64,000 nucleotides of DNA, from the NCBI RefSeq assembly GCF_052857255.1, contig NW_027526486.1:2356001-2420000 (forward strand). Reading direction: 5' to 3'. Shown one piece after another: positions 10,701 to 23,466 of the stretch (within the stretch, counting starts at the first letter, position 1; every line of letters begins with the position of its first letter). Below the pieces are notes generated by a model. That model saw only the letters and a program-made list of their open reading frames with translations. It had not been told where the DNA came from and ran no database searches. The DNA is from Amblyomma americanum. Its lineage: Eukaryota > Arthropoda > Arachnida > Ixodida > Ixodidae. Made by a program: the position numbers and the translations under genes.

Positions 10701-13100
10701 TTCGATATAAAACGATGTATCCCGTTGTTTTGAGCCGGAATACAAGTTTTCGCGCAGTTCTGAGAGAAAAAGGTTACACCTTTCTCTCGTGTACTGTTCG
10801 ACGACGTGTAAAATCGATGCTCGTGAATCTTGCTAGTTTGGATCTAAAACAATGTATCCCGTTGTTTTCAGCCAGAATACAAGTTTTCGTGCAGTTCTGA
10901 GAGAAAAAGTTTACACCTTTCTCTCGTCTACTCTTCGACAACTTGTAAAATTGATGCTCGTGAATCTTGCTAGTTTCGATCTAAAACAATGTATCCCGTT
11001 GTTTTGAGCCGGAATACAAGTTTTCGCGCAGTTCTGAGGGAAAAAGTTTACACCTTTCTCTCGTCTACTATTCGAAGACTTCTAAAATCGATGCTCGTGA
11101 ATCTTGCTAGTTTCGATCCAAAACGATGTATCCCGTTGTTTTGAGCCGGAATACAAGTTTTCGCGCAGTTCTGAGAGAAAAAGTTTACACCTTTCTCTCG
11201 TGTATTCTTCGACGACTTGTAAAATCGATGCCCGTGAATCTTGCTAGTTTCGATCTAAAACGATGTATCTCGTTCTTTTGAGCCGGAATACAAGTTTTCG
11301 CGCAGTTGTGAGAGAAAAAGTTTACACATTTTTCTCGTCTACTCTTCGAAGACTTGTAATATCGATGCTCGTGAATGTTGCTAGTTTCGATCTAAAACAA
11401 TGTAACCCGTTGTTTTTAGCCGGAATACAAGTTTTCACGCAGTTCTGAGAGAAAAAGTTTACACCTTTCTCTCGTGTACTCTTCGACGACTTGTAAAATC
11501 GATGCTCGTGAATCTTGCTAGCTTCGATCTAAAACGATGAATCCCGTTGTTTTTAGCCGGAATACAAGTTTTCACGCAGTTCTGAGAGAAAAAGTTTACA
11601 CCTTTCTCTCGTGTACTCTTCGACGACTTGTAAAATCGATGCTCGTGAATCTTGCTAATTTCGATCTAAAACGATGAATCCCGTTGCTTTGAGCCGGAAT
11701 ACAAGTTTTCGCGGAGTTCTGAGAGAAAACGTTTACACTTTTCTCTCGTGTACTCTTCGACGACGTGTAAAATCGATGCTCGTGAATCTTGCTAGTTTCG
11801 ATCTAAAACGATGTAACCCGTTGTTTTGAGCCGGAATACAAGTTTTCGCGCAGTTCTGAGAGAAAAAGTTTACACCTTTCTCTCGTGTACTCTTCGGAGA
11901 CTTGTAAAATCGATGCCCGTGAATCTTGCTAGTTTCGATCTAAAACGATGAATCCCGTTGCTTTGAGCCGGAATACAAGTTTTCGCGGAGTTCTGAGAGA
12001 AAACGTTTACACTTTTCTCTCGTGTACTCTTCGACGACGTGTAAAATCGATGCTCGTGAATCTTGCTAGTTTCGATCTAAAACGATGTAACCCGTTGTTT
12101 TGAGCCGGAATACAAGTTTTCGCGGAGTTCTGAGAGAAAACGTTTACACTTTTCTCTCGTGTACTCTTCGACGACGTGTAAAATCGATGCTCGTGAATCT
12201 TGCTAGTTTCGATCTAAAACGATGTAACCCGTTGTTTTGAGCCGGAATACAAGTTTTCGCGCAGTTCTGAGAGAAAAAGTTTACACCTTTCTCTCGTGTA
12301 CTCTTCGGAGACTTGTAAAATCGATGCCCGTGAATCTTGCTAGTTTCGATCTAAAACGATGTTTCTCGTTGTTTTAAGCCGGAATACAAGTTTTCGCGCA
12401 GTTCTGAGAGAAAAAGTTTACACCTTTCTCCCGTCTACTATTTGACGACTTGTAAAATCGATGCTCGTGAATCTTGCTAGTTTTGACCTAAAACGATGTA
12501 TCCGGTTGTTTTGAGCCGGAATACAAGTTTTCGCGCAGTTCTGAGAGAAAAAGTTTACACCTTTCTCTTGTCTACTCTTAGACGACTTGTAAAATAGATG
12601 CTCGTGAATCTTGCTAGTTTCGATCTAAAACGATGTATCCCGTTGTTTTGAGCCGGAATACAAGTTTTCGCGCAGTTCTGAGAGAAAAAGTTTACACCTT
12701 TCTCTCGTGTACTCTTCGACGACTTGTAAAATCGATGCCCGTGAATCTTGCTAGTTTCGATCTAAAACGATGTATCTCGTTCTTTTGAGCCGGAATACAA
12801 GTTTTCGCGCAGTTGTGAGAGAAAAAGTTTACACATTTTTCTCGTCTACTCTTCGAGGACTTGTAAAATCGATGCTCGTGAATCTTGCTAGTTTCGATCC
12901 AAAACGATGTATCCCGTTGTTTTGAGCCGGAATACAAGTTTTCCCGCAGTTCTGAGAGAAAACGTTTACACCTTTCTCTCGTCTACTCTTCGACGACTTG
13001 TAAAATCGATGCTCGTGAATCTTGCTAGTTTCGATCTAAAACGATGTATCCCGTTTTTTTGAGCCGGTATACAAGTTTTCGCGCAGTTCTGAGAGAAAAC
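7780..13100 (+). repeat. Higher-order block 4 (39 monomers)
   Basis: A 5321-bp block containing two tandem 1085-bp sub-repeats (about 8020-9104 and 9105-10200), each with one A8 tail and one 123-bp monomer. An additional three monomers lie at about 11950-12360, where an m6/m7-type segment with 'gttgctttgag' and 'gcggag' is repeated. Without those 411 bp the block equals the following one. A local change 'gtgaaaattgc' near 8110 is not shared with the next copy. Confidence 0.88.
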
Positions 13101-16100
13101 GTTTACACTTTTCTCTTGTGTACTCTTCGACGACGTGTAAAATCGATGCTCGTGAATCTTGCTAGTTTCGATCTAAAACGATGTAACCCGTTGTTTTGAG
13201 CCGGAATACAAGTTTTCGCGGAGTTCTGAGAGAAAAAGTTTGCACCTTTCTCTCGTCTACTCTTCGAAGACTTGTAAAATCGATGCTCGTGAATCTTGGT
13301 AGTTTCGATCTAAAACGATGTATCCCGTTGTTTTGAGCCGGAATACAAGTTTTCGCGCAGTTCTGAGAGAAAAAAAAGTTTACACCATTCTCTCGTGTAC
13401 TGTTCGACGACTTGTAAAATCGATGCTCGTGAATCTTGCTAGTTTCGATCTAAAACGATGTATCCCGTTGTTTTGAGCCGGAATACAAGTTTTCGCGCAG
13501 TTCTGAGAGAAAAAGTTTACACCTTTCTCTCGTTTACTCTTCGACGACGTGTGAAATCGATGCTCGTGCGATCTAAAACAATGTATCCCGTTGTTTTGAG
13601 CCGGAATACAAGTTTTCGCGCAGTTCTGAGGGAAAAAGTTTACACCTTTCTCTCGTCTACTCTTCGAAGACTTCTAAAATCGATGCTCGTGAATCTTGCT
13701 AGTTTCGATCCAAAACGATGTATCCCATTGTTTTGAGCCGGAATGCAAGTTTTCGCGCAGTTCTGAGAGAAAAAGTTTACACCTTTCTCTCGTGTACTCT
13801 TCGACGACTTGTAAAATCGATGCCCGTGAATCTTGCTAGTTTCGATCTAAAACGATGTATCTCGTTCTTTTGAGCCGGAATACAAGTTTTCGCGCAGTTG
13901 TGAGAGTAAAAGTTTACACATTTTTCTCGTCTACTCTTCGAAGACTTGTAATATCGATGCTCGTGAATGTTGCTAGTTTCGATCTAAAACAATGTAACCC
14001 GTTGTTTTTAGCCGGAATACAAGTTTTCACGCAGTTCTGAGAGAAAAAGTTTACACCTTTCTCTCGTGTACTCTTCGACGACTTGTAAAATCGATGCTCG
14101 TGAATCTTGCTAGCTTCGATCTAAAACGATGAATCCCGTTGTTTTTAGCCGGAATACAAGTTTTCACGCAGTTCTGAGAGAAAAAGTTTACACCTTTCTC
14201 TCGTGTACTCTTCGACGACTTGTAAAATCGATGCTCGTGAATCTTGCTAATTTCGATCTAAAACGATGAATCCCGTTGCTTTGAGCCGGAATACAAGTTT
14301 TCGCGGAGTTCTGAGAGAAAACGTTTACACTTTTCTCTCGTGTACTCTTCGACGACGTGTAAAATCGATGCTCGTGAATCTTGCTAGTTTCGATCTAAAA
14401 CGATGTAACCCGTTGTTTTGAGCCGGAATACAAGTTTTCGCGCAGTTCTGAGAGAAAAAAAAGTTTACACCATTCTCTCGTGTACTGTTCGACGACTTGT
14501 AAAATCGATGCTCGTGAATCTTGCTAGTTTCGATCTAAAACGATGTATCCCGTTGTTTTGAGCCGGAATACAAGTTTTCGCGCAGTTCTGAGAGAAAAAG
14601 TTTACACCTTTCTCTCGTTTACTCTTCGACGACGTGTGAAATCGATGCTCGTGCGATCTAAAACAATGTATCCCGTTGTTTTGAGCCGGAATACAAGTTT
14701 TCGCGCAGTTCTGAGGGAAAAAGTTTACACCTTTCTCTCGTCTACTCTTCGAAGACTTCTAAAATCGATGCTCGTGAATCTTGCTAGTTTCGATCCAAAA
14801 CGATGTATCCCGTTGTTTTGAGCCGGAATACAAGTTTTCGCGCAGTTCTGAGAGAAAAAGTTTACACCTTTCTCTCGTGTACTCTTCGACGACTTGTAAA
14901 ATCGATGCCCGTGAATCTTGCTAGTTTCGATCTAAAACGATGTATCTCGTTCTTTTGAGCCGGAATACAAGTTTTCGCGCAGTTGTGAGAGAAAAAGTTT
15001 ACACATTTTTCTCGTCTACTCTTCGAAGACTTGTAATATCGATGCTCGTGAATGTTGCTAGTTTCGATCTAAAACAATGTAACCCGTTGTTTTTAGCCGG
15101 AATACAAGTTTTCACGCAGTTCTGAGAGAAAAAGTTTACACCTTTCTCTCGTGTACTCTTCGACGACTTGTAAAATCGATGCTCGTGAATCTTGCTAGCT
15201 TCGATCTAAAACGATGAATCCCGTTGTTTTTAGCCGGAATACAAGTTTTCACGCAGTTCTGAGAGAAAAAGTTTACACCTTTCTCTCGTGTACTCTTCGA
15301 CGACTTGTAAAATCGATGCTCGTGAATCTTGCTAATTTCGATCTAAAACGATGAATCCCGTTGCTTTGAGCCGGAATACAAGTTTTCGCGGAGTTCTGAG
15401 AGAAAACGTTTACACTTTTCTCTCGTGTACTCTTCGACGACGTGTAAAATCGATGCTCGTGAATCTTGCTAGTTTCGATCTAAAACGATGTAACCCGTTG
15501 TTTTGAGCCGGAATACAAGTTTTCGCGCAGTTCTGAGAGAAAAAGTTTACACCTTTCTCTCGTGTACTCTTCGGAGACTTGTAAAATCGATGCCCGTGAA
15601 TCTTGCTAGTTTCGATCTAAAACGATGTTTCTCGTTGTTTTAAGCCGGAATACAAGTTTTCGCGCAGTTCTGAGAGAAAAAGTTTACACCTTTCTCCCGT
15701 CTACTATTTGACGACTTGTAAAATCGATGCTCGTGAATCTTGCTAGTTTTGACCTAAAACGATGTATCCGGTTGTTTTGAGCCGGAATACAAGTTTTCGC
15801 GCAGTTCTGAGAGAAAAAGTTTACACCTTTCTCTTGTCTACTCTTAGACGACTTGTAAAATAGATGCTCGTGAATCTTGCTAGTTTCGATCTAAAACGAT
15901 GTATCCCGTTGTTTTGAGCCGGAATACAAGTTTTCGCGCAGTTCTGAGAGAAAAAGTTTACACCTTTCTCTCGTGTACTGTTCGACGACTTGTAAAATCG
16001 ATGCTCGTGAATCTTGCTAGTTTCGATATAAAACGATGTATCCCGTTGTTTTGAGCCGGAATACAAGTTTTCGCGCAGTTCTGAGAGAAAAAGGTTACAC

Positions 16101-18010
16101 CTTTCTCTCGTGTACTGTTCGACGACGTGTAAAATCGATGCTCGTGAATCTTGCTAGTTTGGATCTAAAACAATGTATCCCGTTGTTTTCAGCCAGAATA
16201 CAAGTTTTCGTGCAGTTCTGAGAGAAAAAGTTTACACCTTTCTCTCGTCTACTCTTCGACAACTTGTAAAATTGATGCTCGTGAATCTTGCTAGTTTCGA
16301 TCTAAAACAATGTATCCCGTTGTTTTGAGCCGGAATACAAGTTTTCGCGCAGTTCTGAGGGAAAAAGTTTACACCTTTCTCTCGTCTACTATTCGAAGAC
16401 TTCTAAAATCGATGCTCGTGAATCTTGCTAGTTTCGATCCAAAACGATGTATCCCGTTGTTTTGAGCCGGAATACAAGTTTTCGCGCAGTTCTGAGAGAA
16501 AAAGTTTACACCTTTCTCTCGTGTATTCTTCGACGACTTGTAAAATCGATGCCCGTGAATCTTGCTAGTTTCGATCTAAAACGATGTATCTCGTTCTTTT
16601 GAGCCGGAATACAAGTTTTCGCGCAGTTGTGAGAGAAAAAGTTTACACATTTTTCTCGTCTACTCTTCGAAGACTTGTAATATCGATGCTCGTGAATGTT
16701 GCTAGTTTCGATCTAAAACAATGTAACCCGTTGTTTTTAGCCGGAATACAAGTTTTCACGCAGTTCTGAGAGAAAAAGTTTACACCTTTCTCTCGTGTAC
16801 TCTTCGACGACTTGTAAAATCGATGCTCGTGAATCTTGCTAGCTTCGATCTAAAACGATGAATCCCGTTGTTTTTAGCCGGAATACAAGTTTTCACGCAG
16901 TTCTGAGAGAAAAAGTTTACACCTTTCTCTCGTGTACTCTTCGACGACTTGTAAAATCGATGCTCGTGAATCTTGCTAATTTCGATCTAAAACGATGAAT
17001 CCCGTTGCTTTGAGCCGGAATACAAGTTTTCGCGGAGTTCTGAGAGAAAACGTTTACACTTTTCTCTCGTGTACTCTTCGACGACGTGTAAAATCGATGC
17101 TCGTGAATCTTGCTAGTTTCGATCTAAAACGATGTAACCCGTTGTTTTGAGCCGGAATACAAGTTTTCGCGCAGTTCTGAGAGAAAAAGTTTACACCTTT
17201 CTCTCGTGTACTCTTCGGAGACTTGTAAAATCGATGCCCGTGAATCTTGCTAGTTTCGATCTAAAACGATGTTTCTCGTTGTTTTAAGCCGGAATACAAG
17301 TTTTCGCGCAGTTCTGAGAGAAAAAGTTTACACCTTTCTCCCGTCTACTATTTGACGACTTGTAAAATCGATGCTCGTGAATCTTGCTAGTTTTGACCTA
17401 AAACGATGTATCCGGTTGTTTTGAGCCGGAATACAAGTTTTCGCGCAGTTCTGAGAGAAAAAGTTTACACCTTTCTCTTGTCTACTCTTAGACGACTTGT
17501 AAAATAGATGCTCGTGAATCTTGCTAGTTTCGATCTAAAACGATGTATCCCGTTGTTTTGAGCCGGAATACAAGTTTTCGCGCAGTTCTGAGAGAAAAAG
17601 TTTACACCTTTCTCTCGTGTACTCTTCGACGACTTGTAAAATCGATGCCCGTGAATCTTGCTAGTTTCGATCTAAAACGATGTATCTCGTTCTTTTGAGC
17701 CGGAATACAAGTTTTCGCGCAGTTGTGAGAGAAAAAGTTTACACATTTTTCTCGTCTACTCTTCGAGGACTTGTAAAATCGATGCTCGTGAATCTTGCTA
17801 GTTTCGATCCAAAACGATGTATCCCGTTGTTTTGAGCCGGAATACAAGTTTTCCCGCAGTTCTGAGAGAAAAAGTTTACACCTTTCTCTCGTCTACTCTT
17901 CGACGACTTGTAAAATCGATGCTCGTGAATCTTGCTAGTTTCGATCTAAAACGATGTATCCCGTTTTTTTGAGCCGGTATACAAGTTTTCGCGCAGTTCT
18001 GAGAGAAAAC
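13101..18010 (+). repeat. Higher-order block 5 (36 monomers)
   Basis: A near-identical copy of the preceding block but 411 bp shorter, with the same two 1085-bp sub-repeats (about 13341-14425 and 14426-15521). Copy-specific differences seen by eye are few: 'gaatgcaag' near 13744 and 'gagagtaaaag' near 13906. This low divergence over almost 5 kb implies a recent duplication or recent gene conversion. Confidence 0.88.
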
Positions 18011-21000
18011 GTTTACACTTTTCTCTTGTGTACTCTTCGACGACGTGTAAAATCGATGCTCGTGAATCTTGCTAGTTTCGATCTAAAACGATGTAACCCG
18101 TTGTTTTGAGCCGGAATACAAGTTTTCGCGGAGTTCTGAGAGAAAAAGTTTGCACCTTTCTCTCGTCTACTCTTCGAAGACTTGTAAAATCGATGCTCGT
18201 GAATCTTGGTAGTTTCGATCTAAAACGATGTATCCCGTTGTTTTGAGCCGGAATACAAGTTTTCGCGCAGTTCTGAGAGAAAAAAAAGTTTACACCATTC
18301 TCTCGTGTACTGTTCGACGACTTGTAAAATCGATGCTCGTGAATCTTGCTAGTTTCGATCTAAAACGATGTATCCCGTTGTTTTGAGCCGGAATACAAGT
18401 TTTCGCGCAGTTCTGAGAGAAAAAGTTTACACCTTTCTCTCGTTTACTCTTCGACGACGTGTGAAATCGATGCTCGTGCGATCTAAAACAATGTATCCCG
18501 TTGTTTTGAGCCGGAATACAAGTTTTCGCGCAGTTCTGAGGGAAAAAGTTTACACCTTTCTCTCGTCTACTCTTCGAAGACTTCTAAAATCGATGCTCGT
18601 GAATCTTGCTAGTTTCGATCCAAAACGATGTATCCCGTTGTTTTGAGCCGGAATACAAGTTTTCGCGCAGTTCTGAGAGAAAAAGTTTACACCTTTCTCT
18701 CGTGTACTCTTCGACGACTTGTAAAATCGATGCCCGTGAATCTTGCTAGTTTCGATCTAAAACGATGTATCTCGTTCTTTTGAGCCGGAATACAAGTTTT
18801 CGCGCAGTTGTGAGAGAAAAAGTTTACACATTTTTCTCGTCTACTCTTCGAAGACTTGTAATATCGATGCTCGTGAATGTTGCTAGTTTCGATCTAAAAC
18901 AATGTAACCCGTTGTTTTTAGCCGGAATACAAGTTTTCACGCAGTTCTGAGAGAAAAAGTTTACACCTTTCTCTCGTGTACTCTTCGACGACTTGTAAAA
19001 TCGATGCTCGTGAATCTTGCTAGCTTCGATCTAAAACGATGAATCCCGTTGTTTTTAGCCGGAATACAAGTTTTCACGCAGTTCTGAGAGAAAAAGTTTA
19101 CACCTTTCTCTCGTGTACTCTTCGACGACTTGTAAAATCGATGCTCGTGAATCTTGCTAATTTCGATCTAAAACGATGAATCCCGTTGCTTTGAGCCGGA
19201 ATACAAGTTTTCGCGGAGTTCTGAGAGAAAACGTTTACACTTTTCTCTCGTGTACTCTTCGACGACGTGTAAAATCGATGCTCGTGAATCTTGCTAGTTT
19301 CGATCTAAAACGATGTAACCCGTTGTTTTGAGCCGGAATACAAGTTTTCGCGCAGTTCTGAGAGAAAAAGTTTACACCTTTCTCTCGTGTACTCTTCGGA
19401 GACTTGTAAAATCGATGCCCGTGAATCTTGCTAGTTTCGATCTAAAACGATGTTTCTCGTTGTTTTAAGCCGGAATACAAGTTTTCGCGCAGTTCTGAGA
19501 GAAAACGTTTACACCTTTCTCCCGTCTACTATTTGACGACTTGTAAAATCGATGCTCGTGAATCTTGCTAGTTTTGACCTAAAACGATGTATCCGGTTGT
19601 TTTGAGCCGGAATACAAGTTTTCGCGCAGTTCTGAGAGAAAAAGTTTACACCTTTCTCTTGTCTACTCTTAGACGACTTGTAAAATAGATGCTCGTGAAT
19701 CTTGCTAGTTTCGATCTAAAACGATGTATCCCGTTGTTTTGAGCCGGAATACAAGTTTTCGCGCAGTTCTGAGAGAAAAAGTTTACACCTTTCTCTCGTG
19801 TACTGTTCGACGACTTGTAAAATCGATGCTCGTGAATCTTGCTAGTTTCGATATAAAACGATGTATCCCGTTGTTTTGAGCCGGAATACAAGTTTTCGAG
19901 CAGTTCTGAGAGAAAAAGGTTACACCTTTCTCTCGTGTACTGTTCGACGACGTGTAAAATCGATGCTCGTGAATCTTGCTAGTTTGGATCTAAAACAATG
20001 TATCCCGTTGTTTTCAGCCAGAATACAAGTTTTCGTGCAGTTCTGAGAGAAAAAGTTTACACCTTTCTCTCGTCTACTCTTCGACAACTTGTAAAATTGA
20101 TGCTCGTGAATCTTGCTAGTTTCGATCTAAAACAATGTATCCCGTTGTTTTGAGGCGGAATACAAGTTTTCGCGCAGTTCTGAGAGAAAAAGTTTACACC
20201 TTTCTCCCGTCTACTCTTCGACGACTTGTAAAATCGATGCTCGTGAATCTTGCTAGTTTCGAACCAAAACGATGTATCCCGTTGTTTTGAGCCGGAATAC
20301 AAGTTTTCCCGCAGTTCTGAGGGAAAACGTTTACACTTTTCTCTCGTGTACTCTTCGACGACGTGTAAAATCGATGCTCGTGAATCTTGCTAGTTTCGAT
20401 CTAAAACGATGTAACCCGTTGTTTTGAGCCGGAATACAAGTTTTCGCGCAGTTCTGAGAGAAAAAAAAGTTTACACCATTCTCTCGTGTACTGTTCGACG
20501 ACTTGTAAAATCGATGCTCGTGAATCTTGCTAGTTTCGATCTAAAACGATGTATCCCGTTGTTTTGAGCCGGAATACAACTTTTCGCGCAGTTCTGAGAG
20601 AAAAAGTTTACACCTTTCTCTCGTTTACTCTTCGACGACGTGTGAAATCGATGCTCGTGCGATCTAAAACAATGTATCCCGTTGTTTTGAGCCGGAATAC
20701 AAGTTTTCGCGCAGTTCTGAGGGAAAAAGTTTACACCTTTCTCTCGTCTACTCTTCGAAGACTTCTAAAATCGATGCTCGTGAATCTTGCTAGTTTCGAT
20801 CCAAAACGATGTATCCCGTTGTTTTGAGCCGGAATACAAGTTTTCGCGCAGTTCTGAGAGAAAAAGTTTACACCTTTCTCTCGTGTACTCTTCGACGACT
20901 TGTAAAATCGATGCCCGTGAATCTTGCTAGTTTCGATCTAAAACGATGTATCTCGTTCTTTTGAGCCGGAATACAAGTTTTCGCGCAGTTGTGAGAGAAA

Positions 21001-23466
21001 AAGTTTACACATTTTTCTCGTCTACTCTTCGAAGACTTGTAATATCGATGCTCGTGAATGTTGCTAGTTTCGATCTAAAACAATGTAACCCGTTGTTTTT
21101 AGCCGGAATACAAGTTTTCACGCAGTTCTGAGAGAAAAAGTTTACACCTTTCTCTCGTGTACTCTTCGACGACTTGTAAAATCGATGCTCGTGAATCTTG
21201 CTAGCTTCGATCTAAAACGATGAATCCCGTTGTTTTTAGCCGGAATACAAGTTTTCACGCAGTTCTGAGAGAAAAAGTTTACACCTTTCTCTCGTGTACT
21301 CTTCGACGACTTGTAAAATCGATGCTCGTGAATCTTGCTAATTTCGATCTAAAACGATGAATCCCGTTGCTTTGAGCCGGAATACAAGTTTTCGCGGAGT
21401 TCTGAGAGAAAACGTTTACACTTTTCTCTCGTGTACTCTTCGACGACGTGTAAAATCGATGCTCGTGAATCTTGCTAGTTTCGATCTAAAACGATGTAAC
21501 CCGTTGTTTTGAGCCGGAATACAAGTTTTCGCGCAGTTCTGAGAGAAAAAGTTTACACCTTTCTCTCGTGTACTCTTCGGAGACTTGTAAAATCGATGCC
21601 CGTGAATCTTGCTAGTTTCGATCTAAAACGATGTTTCTCGTTGTTTTAAGCCGGAATACAAGTTTTCGCGCAGTTCTGAGAGAAAAAGTTTACACCTTTC
21701 TCCCGTCTACTATTTGACGACTTGTAAAATCGATGCTCGTGAATCTTGCTAGTTTTGACCTAAAACGATGTATCCGGTTGTTTTGAGCCGGAATACAAGT
21801 TTTCGCGCAGTTCTGAGAGAAAAAGTTTACACCTTTCTCTTGTCTACTCTTAGACGACTTGTAAAATAGATGCTCGTGAATCTTGCTAGTTTCGATCTAA
21901 AACGATGTATCCCGTTGTTTTGAGCCGGAATACAAGTTTTCGCGCAGTTCTGAGAGAAAAAGTTTACACCTTTCTCTCGTGTACTGTTCGACGACTTGTA
22001 AAATCGATGCTCGTGAATCTTGCTAGTTTCGATATAAAACGATGTATCCCGTTGTTTTGAGCCGGAATACAAGTTTTCGAGCAGTTCTGAGAGAAAAAGG
22101 TTACACCTTTCTCTCGTGTACTGTTCGACGACGTGTAAAATCGATGCTCGTGAATCTTGCTAGTTTGGATCTAAAACAATGTATCCCGTTGTTTTCAGCC
22201 AGAATACAAGTTTTCGTGCAGTTCTGAGAGAAAAAGTTTACACCTTTCTCTCGTCTACTCTTCGACAACTTGTAAAATTGATGCTCGTGAATCTTGCTAG
22301 TTTCGATCTAAAACAATGTATCCCGTTGTTTTGAGGCGGAATACAAGTTTTCGCGCAGTTCTGAGAGAAAAAGTTTACACCTTTCTCCCGTCTACTCTTC
22401 GACGACTTGTAAAATCGATGCTCGTGAATCTTGCTAGTTTCGATCCAAAACGATGTATCCCGTTGTTTTGAGCCGGAATACAAGTTTTCCCGCAGTTCTG
22501 AGAGAAAACGTTTACACCTTTCTCTCGTGTACTCTTCGACGACGTGTAAAATCGATGCTCGTGAATTTTGCTAGTTTCGATCTAAAACAATGTATCCCGT
22601 TGTTTTGAGCCAGAATACAAGTTTTCGTGCAGTTCTGAGAGAAAAAGTTTACCTTTCTCTCGTCTACTCTTCGACAACTTGTAAAATCGATGCTCGTGAA
22701 TCTTGCTAGTTTCGATCTAAAATAATGTATCCCGTTGTTTTGAGCCGGAATACAAGTTTTCGCGCAGTTCTGAGAGAAAAAGTTTACACCTTTCTCTCGT
22801 GTACTGTTCGACGACTTGTAAAATCGATGCTCGTGAATCTTGCTAGTTTCGATCTAAAACGATGTATCCCGTTGTTTTGAGCCGGAATACAAGTTTTCGC
22901 GCAGTTCTGAGAGAAAAAGTTTACACCTTTCTCTCGGGTACTCTTCGACGACGTGTAAAATCGATGCTCGTGAATCTTGCTAGTTTCGATCTAAAACAAT
23001 GTATCCCGTTGTTTTGAGCCAGAATACAAGTTTTCGTGCAGTTCTGAGAGAAAAAGTTTACACCTTTCTCTCGTCTACTCTTCGACAACTTGTAAAATCG
23101 ATGCTCGTGAATCTTGCTAGTTTCGATCTAAAACAATGTATCCCGTTGTTTTGAGCCGGAATACAAGTTTTCGCGCAGTTCTGAGAGAAAAAGTTTACAC
23201 CTTTCTCTCGTCTACTCTTCGAGGACTTGTAAAATCGATGCTCGTGAATCTTGCTAGTTTCGATCCAAAACGATGTATCCCGTTGTTTTGAGCCGGAATA
23301 CAAGTTTTCCCGCAGTTCTGAGAGAAAAAGTTTACACCTTTCTCTCGTCTACTCTTCGACGACTTGTAAAATCGATGCTCGTGAATCTTGCTAGTTTCGA
23401 TCTAAAACGATGTATCCCGTTTTTTTGAGCCGGTATACAAGTTTTCGCGCAGTTCTGAGAGAAAAC
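18011..23466 (+). repeat. Higher-order block 6 (40 monomers)
   Basis: The first part repeats the previous block with only one of its two 1085-bp sub-repeats; the shift to matching subtypes is 3825 bp, that is 4910 minus 1085. A 16-monomer segment is then tandemly duplicated: about 18250-20320 matches 20431-22501 at a shift of 2181 bp. The tail from about 22500 returns to the m17-m23 order of the reference block, including the 135-bp m18-type monomer near 22648. Confidence 0.87.
18250..22501 (+). repeat. Tandem 16-monomer pair, 2181-bp shift
   Basis: Subtypes at 18250-20320 recur at 20431-22501. The period is 16 x 137 minus 11, because each copy holds one A8 tract (+3) and one 123-bp monomer (-14). 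Divergence is limited to scattered bases, for example 'gaaccaaaac' near 20260 against 'gatccaaaac' near 22442, and 'acaacttttcg' near 20577. Confidence 0.87.

Larger units (their letters stand above)
7225..17455 (+). repeat. Tandem pair of about 5 kb, shifts 5321 and 4910 bp
   Basis: About 7225-12545 is followed by a second copy at 12546-17455. Matching subtypes sit 5321 bp apart until near 12000, where three extra monomers in the first copy end the alignment; comparison with the next partial copy (from 17456) uses 4910 bp. The left edge is set by m10 joining m12 directly in one copy while the other includes m11. Confidence 0.85.
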
